From Pisaster brevispinus (taxonomy: Eukaryota > Echinodermata > Asteroidea > Forcipulatida > Asteriidae), in contig JAMKCF010000022.1 in assembly GCA_023634235.1 (NCBI GenBank), forward strand, positions 5,200,541 to 5,264,540: a stretch of 64,000 nt of DNA, written 5' to 3'. Position numbers and translations under genes: made by a program. The notes beneath the pieces are model-generated. The model searched no databases. It was not told where the DNA came from and was given only the letters and a program-made list of their open reading frames with translations. This document shows, piece after piece, positions 61,301 through 64,000 of this stretch (its first letter is position 1; each line of letters opens with the position of its first letter).

Positions 61301-64000
61301 TTAAGCTGTGGCTTGCTCTGCCTTGATACGATCCTTCTTCAGAGGGCCCTGAAAATAAACAAATAATGGAAAGAATAAATACCACACAAGTATACACTCC
61401 AGCAGATGTTGCACTATGATCTTAGCATTTCCAGTCATATCACTGGAACTGAATCTTCTGAAGATGAACATGTCAGTGTTTCAGACGTCAAGCCTACTTT
61501 ATCTTAATCCCGGTTCTTCTCGGCACCAACACTTCTCCTGACAGTTAACCACAAGGTTGTTACCCCTTAACCTACTTGGTTACTACTTCCAACACCATAC
61601 AAAGCTTCAAATCCTTGTTTTATCTACTGGTTCGTATAGCACACCTTGGTACCTACATCCCTCTTCTGCTAGCTTGTACTATTATCACTTACCATGAAAG
61701 CTGCCTTCTCCTCATGAGTTTGGAAGCGACCATGACCAAACTTAGAGGTCGTGTCAATGAACTTCAGAGTGATCTTCTCAAGAGCCTTGCGCTTGGTATG
61801 GACCAACATGGACTGAAATGAAAAAACAATATCACTCAGCAAACTCAACTTCAAGTTAACACTTTAAGGCACTCTTATAACAATGATTTTGTGGGATTTA
61901 CAAAGATATGACATCAGAAGGAAGGCAGCATGGATTTTCACCAGTATGTGGTCTGAGTGCCAGCGCAAACTGACACAATCCATGGTTTCTCATCATTCAC
62001 ATACTCACACATATAGTCTATTTACACCAAACTTGACCTACAAGTTGTATTGATTTGATCTGTTTGAAGGCAAGGTTCCTTCCCACTATCAACACAGTTG
62101 AGGCAGAACTGATCAATGTCTATACTCTTGACACTTGATGAGTATCAATACTTACTTTGCGCAGGGTGACAACACGCTTCTTAGGGCCCATGATACATCC
62201 CTTCAGCATCAAGAAGTCATTCTTCACCTCACCATAGTGGGGAAAGCCACCCTATGACAACACAAGCAAATAAACATCATTAGAGCTTTTCTCGATGGTT
62301 CCATCGATGCCTGAACAAAAATAATTGAGTGATACCTTTATAAAAGTTTTAAAAAACACAAAAAAACAACATCAAATAAACAAATTACAAATAACTTGAA
62401 ATCACCTAAGTCAGCACTTTGAATCCATCCATAAATGAATGATTTGATGGACTTACCATTGGATTGATGCTCTTATCTGTGATATCATAATCAGTTGAAG
62501 CGTTGTTCTTGATCAGTTTTCCATCCTTCATATGGTAACCTTCTCCAATGCGGTAGATCTTCTTGTTGACTTCAGTACGGTGGTGGTAGCCCTTCTGACC
62601 AGCACGAGCAACACCATAACCAACACGGGCAGGATGCCAGGCTCCAATACAGGCTACCTTACGTAGACCTTTGTGGGTCTTACGAGGAAGTTTCTTGGTA
62701 CCCCAACGGGAGGTCACACCTACCAGCAAAACATACAAATACACATCACAAATTCCTCATCTATAAAATACAAGTATCTCTCACTCATGAGGAGCAGTAG
62801 CCACAAACAGTGTGGTTACTTGACAGTAGGCTGTGATACATCAGAAGGAAGGCAGCATGGATTTTCACCAGTATGTGGTCTGAGTGCCAGCGCAAACTGG
62901 CACAATCCATGGCTTCTCATCATTATCAAGCCAACGGCTTTGAAATTGTCAAGATAAATGGAATTCTAGTTACCTTTGAATCCTTTTCCTTTGGTGACTC
63001 CAATCACATCCAACATCTCATCCTGTGCAAAGACCTCAGTGACTCGAGTCTGCTTCTCCAGATGTTCCTTTGCCCATTCCACCTTGTCAGCAATAGAACC
63101 TCCATTCAGTTGAACCTCCATGATATGAGCCTTCTTCTGACGCTGGTTCATTAGTTTCATCTAGTGCAAATATTGTCATAATAATACATTCATATTTCAT
63201 CAACATTTTAACATCTTCACAAACTGTCCCATCTAGTGGATTATCCCCCATCCATTGGCATAAAAGTGATGCTATATTCCTGCTTTCACTACATACCAAG
63301 ATCAGGAAAAAACACATTTTGAAAAGATCTGCTTTTCAGTGCCAAGTCTTTGTTTGCATTACAATTATTAATAATTAAAACAGCTATAGAATTTTCACAA
63401 CAAATGTCAATTATAACACCAATATATTACTTCACATTGTATCTATTGACTAGAAGATTGCTTAAAAGATACTAAATGAGAGAAACAAATATTTGATGAG
63501 ATAAAGAAACTTAAGAACCTGCCCAAGACTGCGTTATACAGTGTACTATCATCACATTAGTGTACAAACGTCATATCTTAATTTTGCCAAATTGCACAAT
63601 ATGCTTTGTGCAAAAACTTTGTGCCTCCGCACATATGTATTTGTTTTGTTTACATCTGGGCTATTTTAACCAACAATCCCGGCCATATCTCGTTGCCCCC
63701 CCCCCCCCCCCCACTGGCTCTCATTGCATGGTCTGCGCTCCTAACAACATTGAGCGGGGGAGTGGGTTGTTTAGTGTCACCTGGCCCAAGCATTTTGGCG
63801 GGGATTGTAGATACAATGTTTGAACAATTTCAAGCTCATACGTAAAGTAAGTGCTATTTGAGGAGATAAAGGTCATTGCACTATTATTACCTGAGTATGG
63901 ACAATGACACGGATGACCTTGCAGTACTTCTTCATGGTCTTCAAGTCCTTCTCTATCTCGGCCTTACCAGCATCATCAGCCCACTTCTTGGAAGCTTTAG
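61301..64000 (-). CDS. RPL3: Ribosomal protein L3 (uL3), 3' part; 5' end outside the window
   Basis: Exons in the window, in order of translation, are 63891-64000 (partial), 62974-63160, 62457-62719, 62156-62251, 61693-61812 and 61301-61348. They encode about 273 C-terminal residues of the ~400 usual for the family. uL3 is a core protein of the 60S subunit that reaches the peptidyl-transferase centre. Visible signatures include [135 protein letters not shown] and a basic tail [15 protein letters not shown]. The KTH histidine (methylated in yeast and human uL3) and the WHP tip are conserved. Two introns carry C/D snoRNA-like genes. Confidence 0.97.
61914..61996 (-). ncRNA. C/D box snoRNA-like gene, RPL3 intron copy 1 (83 nt)
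   Basis: On the host strand box C is ATGATGA (61990-61996) and box D is CTGA (61914-61917). Outer flanks pair (tatgtga before box C with tcatat after box D, beyond a TG), forming the terminal stem. A C'-like TGGTGAA is inside. The core is almost identical to 62841-62923. It lies in the intron 61813-62155. Such RNAs guide 2'-O-methylation of rRNA or snRNA; the target was not determined. Vertebrate RPL3 introns are also known snoRNA hosts. Confidence 0.8.
62841..62923 (-). ncRNA. C/D box snoRNA-like gene, RPL3 intron copy 2 (83 nt)
   Basis: Box C is ATGATGA (62917-62923) and box D is CTGA (62841-62844). The terminal stem is formed by tgata before box C and tatca after box D plus TG: a different sequence from copy 1, in the same pairing position. 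Core differences from copy 1 are two single substitutions (c/t), one of them inside an internal helix where pairing is kept as G-C against G-U. It lies in the intron 62720-62973. Confidence 0.8.
63540..63870. repeat. Interspersed repeat in an RPL3 intron, related to 45400-45680
   Basis: It shares tttacatctgggctatttta, catatct phrases and gtaagtgctattt with the ALYREF intron copy. A poly-C tract at about 63697-63712 interrupts it. Confidence 0.45.

Noticed and set aside
63493..63555. Third snoRNA in the RPL3 intron 63161-63890, from a GTGATGA box C at 63549-63555
   Set aside because: No CTGA box D lies at a suitable distance on the same strand, and no terminal stem was seen.

Overview
The window is animal nuclear DNA. 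It has intron-rich genes with GT-AG junctions, a polypyrimidine tract before each acceptor, long AT-rich introns, many short inverted-repeat elements, tRNA-derived SINEs and a tyrosine-recombinase retroelement. The proteins are metazoan, and the repeat types suggest an invertebrate deuterostome, most likely an echinoderm. That placement is inference; no sequence here fixes the species.

Five genes or gene parts are well supported. Four lie on the minus strand. Two are tandem Rho GDP-dissociation inhibitor genes: copy A (10325-20949, 201 aa, 5 coding exons) and copy B (31441-38089, 200 aa, 5 coding exons with the same intron positions and phases). Next is ALYREF, an mRNA export adaptor (43207-50608, 277 aa, 6 coding exons). 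The last is the 3' two thirds of ribosomal protein L3 (61301 to beyond 64000), with two C/D box snoRNA-like genes in its introns. On the plus strand a 517-aa ankyrin-repeat protein is read from one uninterrupted frame (52510-54063). A possible small two-exon gene lies at 57061-57367 on the minus strand.

By region: 1-1.2 kb is a transposon with perfect 28-bp terminal inverted repeats and a nested 66-bp perfect palindrome. 1.2-10.3 kb is gene-poor and AT-rich, with one minisatellite and one foldback element. 10.3-21 kb is RhoGDI copy A; its introns hold a 72-bp minisatellite, a decayed LINE endonuclease and a decayed Ngaro/DIRS-like retroelement. 21-31.4 kb is intergenic sequence plus the probable long 3'UTR of copy B. 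31.4-39.5 kb is copy B with a candidate upstream promoter and leader exon. 40.4 kb has a 42-bp minisatellite. 41.2-50.6 kb is ALYREF with its probable 2-kb 3'UTR. 48.5-50 kb and other places hold foldback elements. 52.5-54 kb is the ankyrin gene. 54-61 kb is repeat-rich intergenic DNA. 61.3-64 kb is RPL3.

The most unusual feature is the 72-bp array at 10515-12699. Its unit is a copy of the intron-4/exon-5 junction of RhoGDI copy A, so this gene presents 31 tandem, nearly identical 3' splice sites directly upstream of its last exon. Other strong points are the paired RPL3-intron snoRNAs, whose cores are nearly identical while their terminal stems differ in sequence but still pair, and the ALYREF-RhoGDI gene order, which matches the human 17q25.3 neighbourhood.
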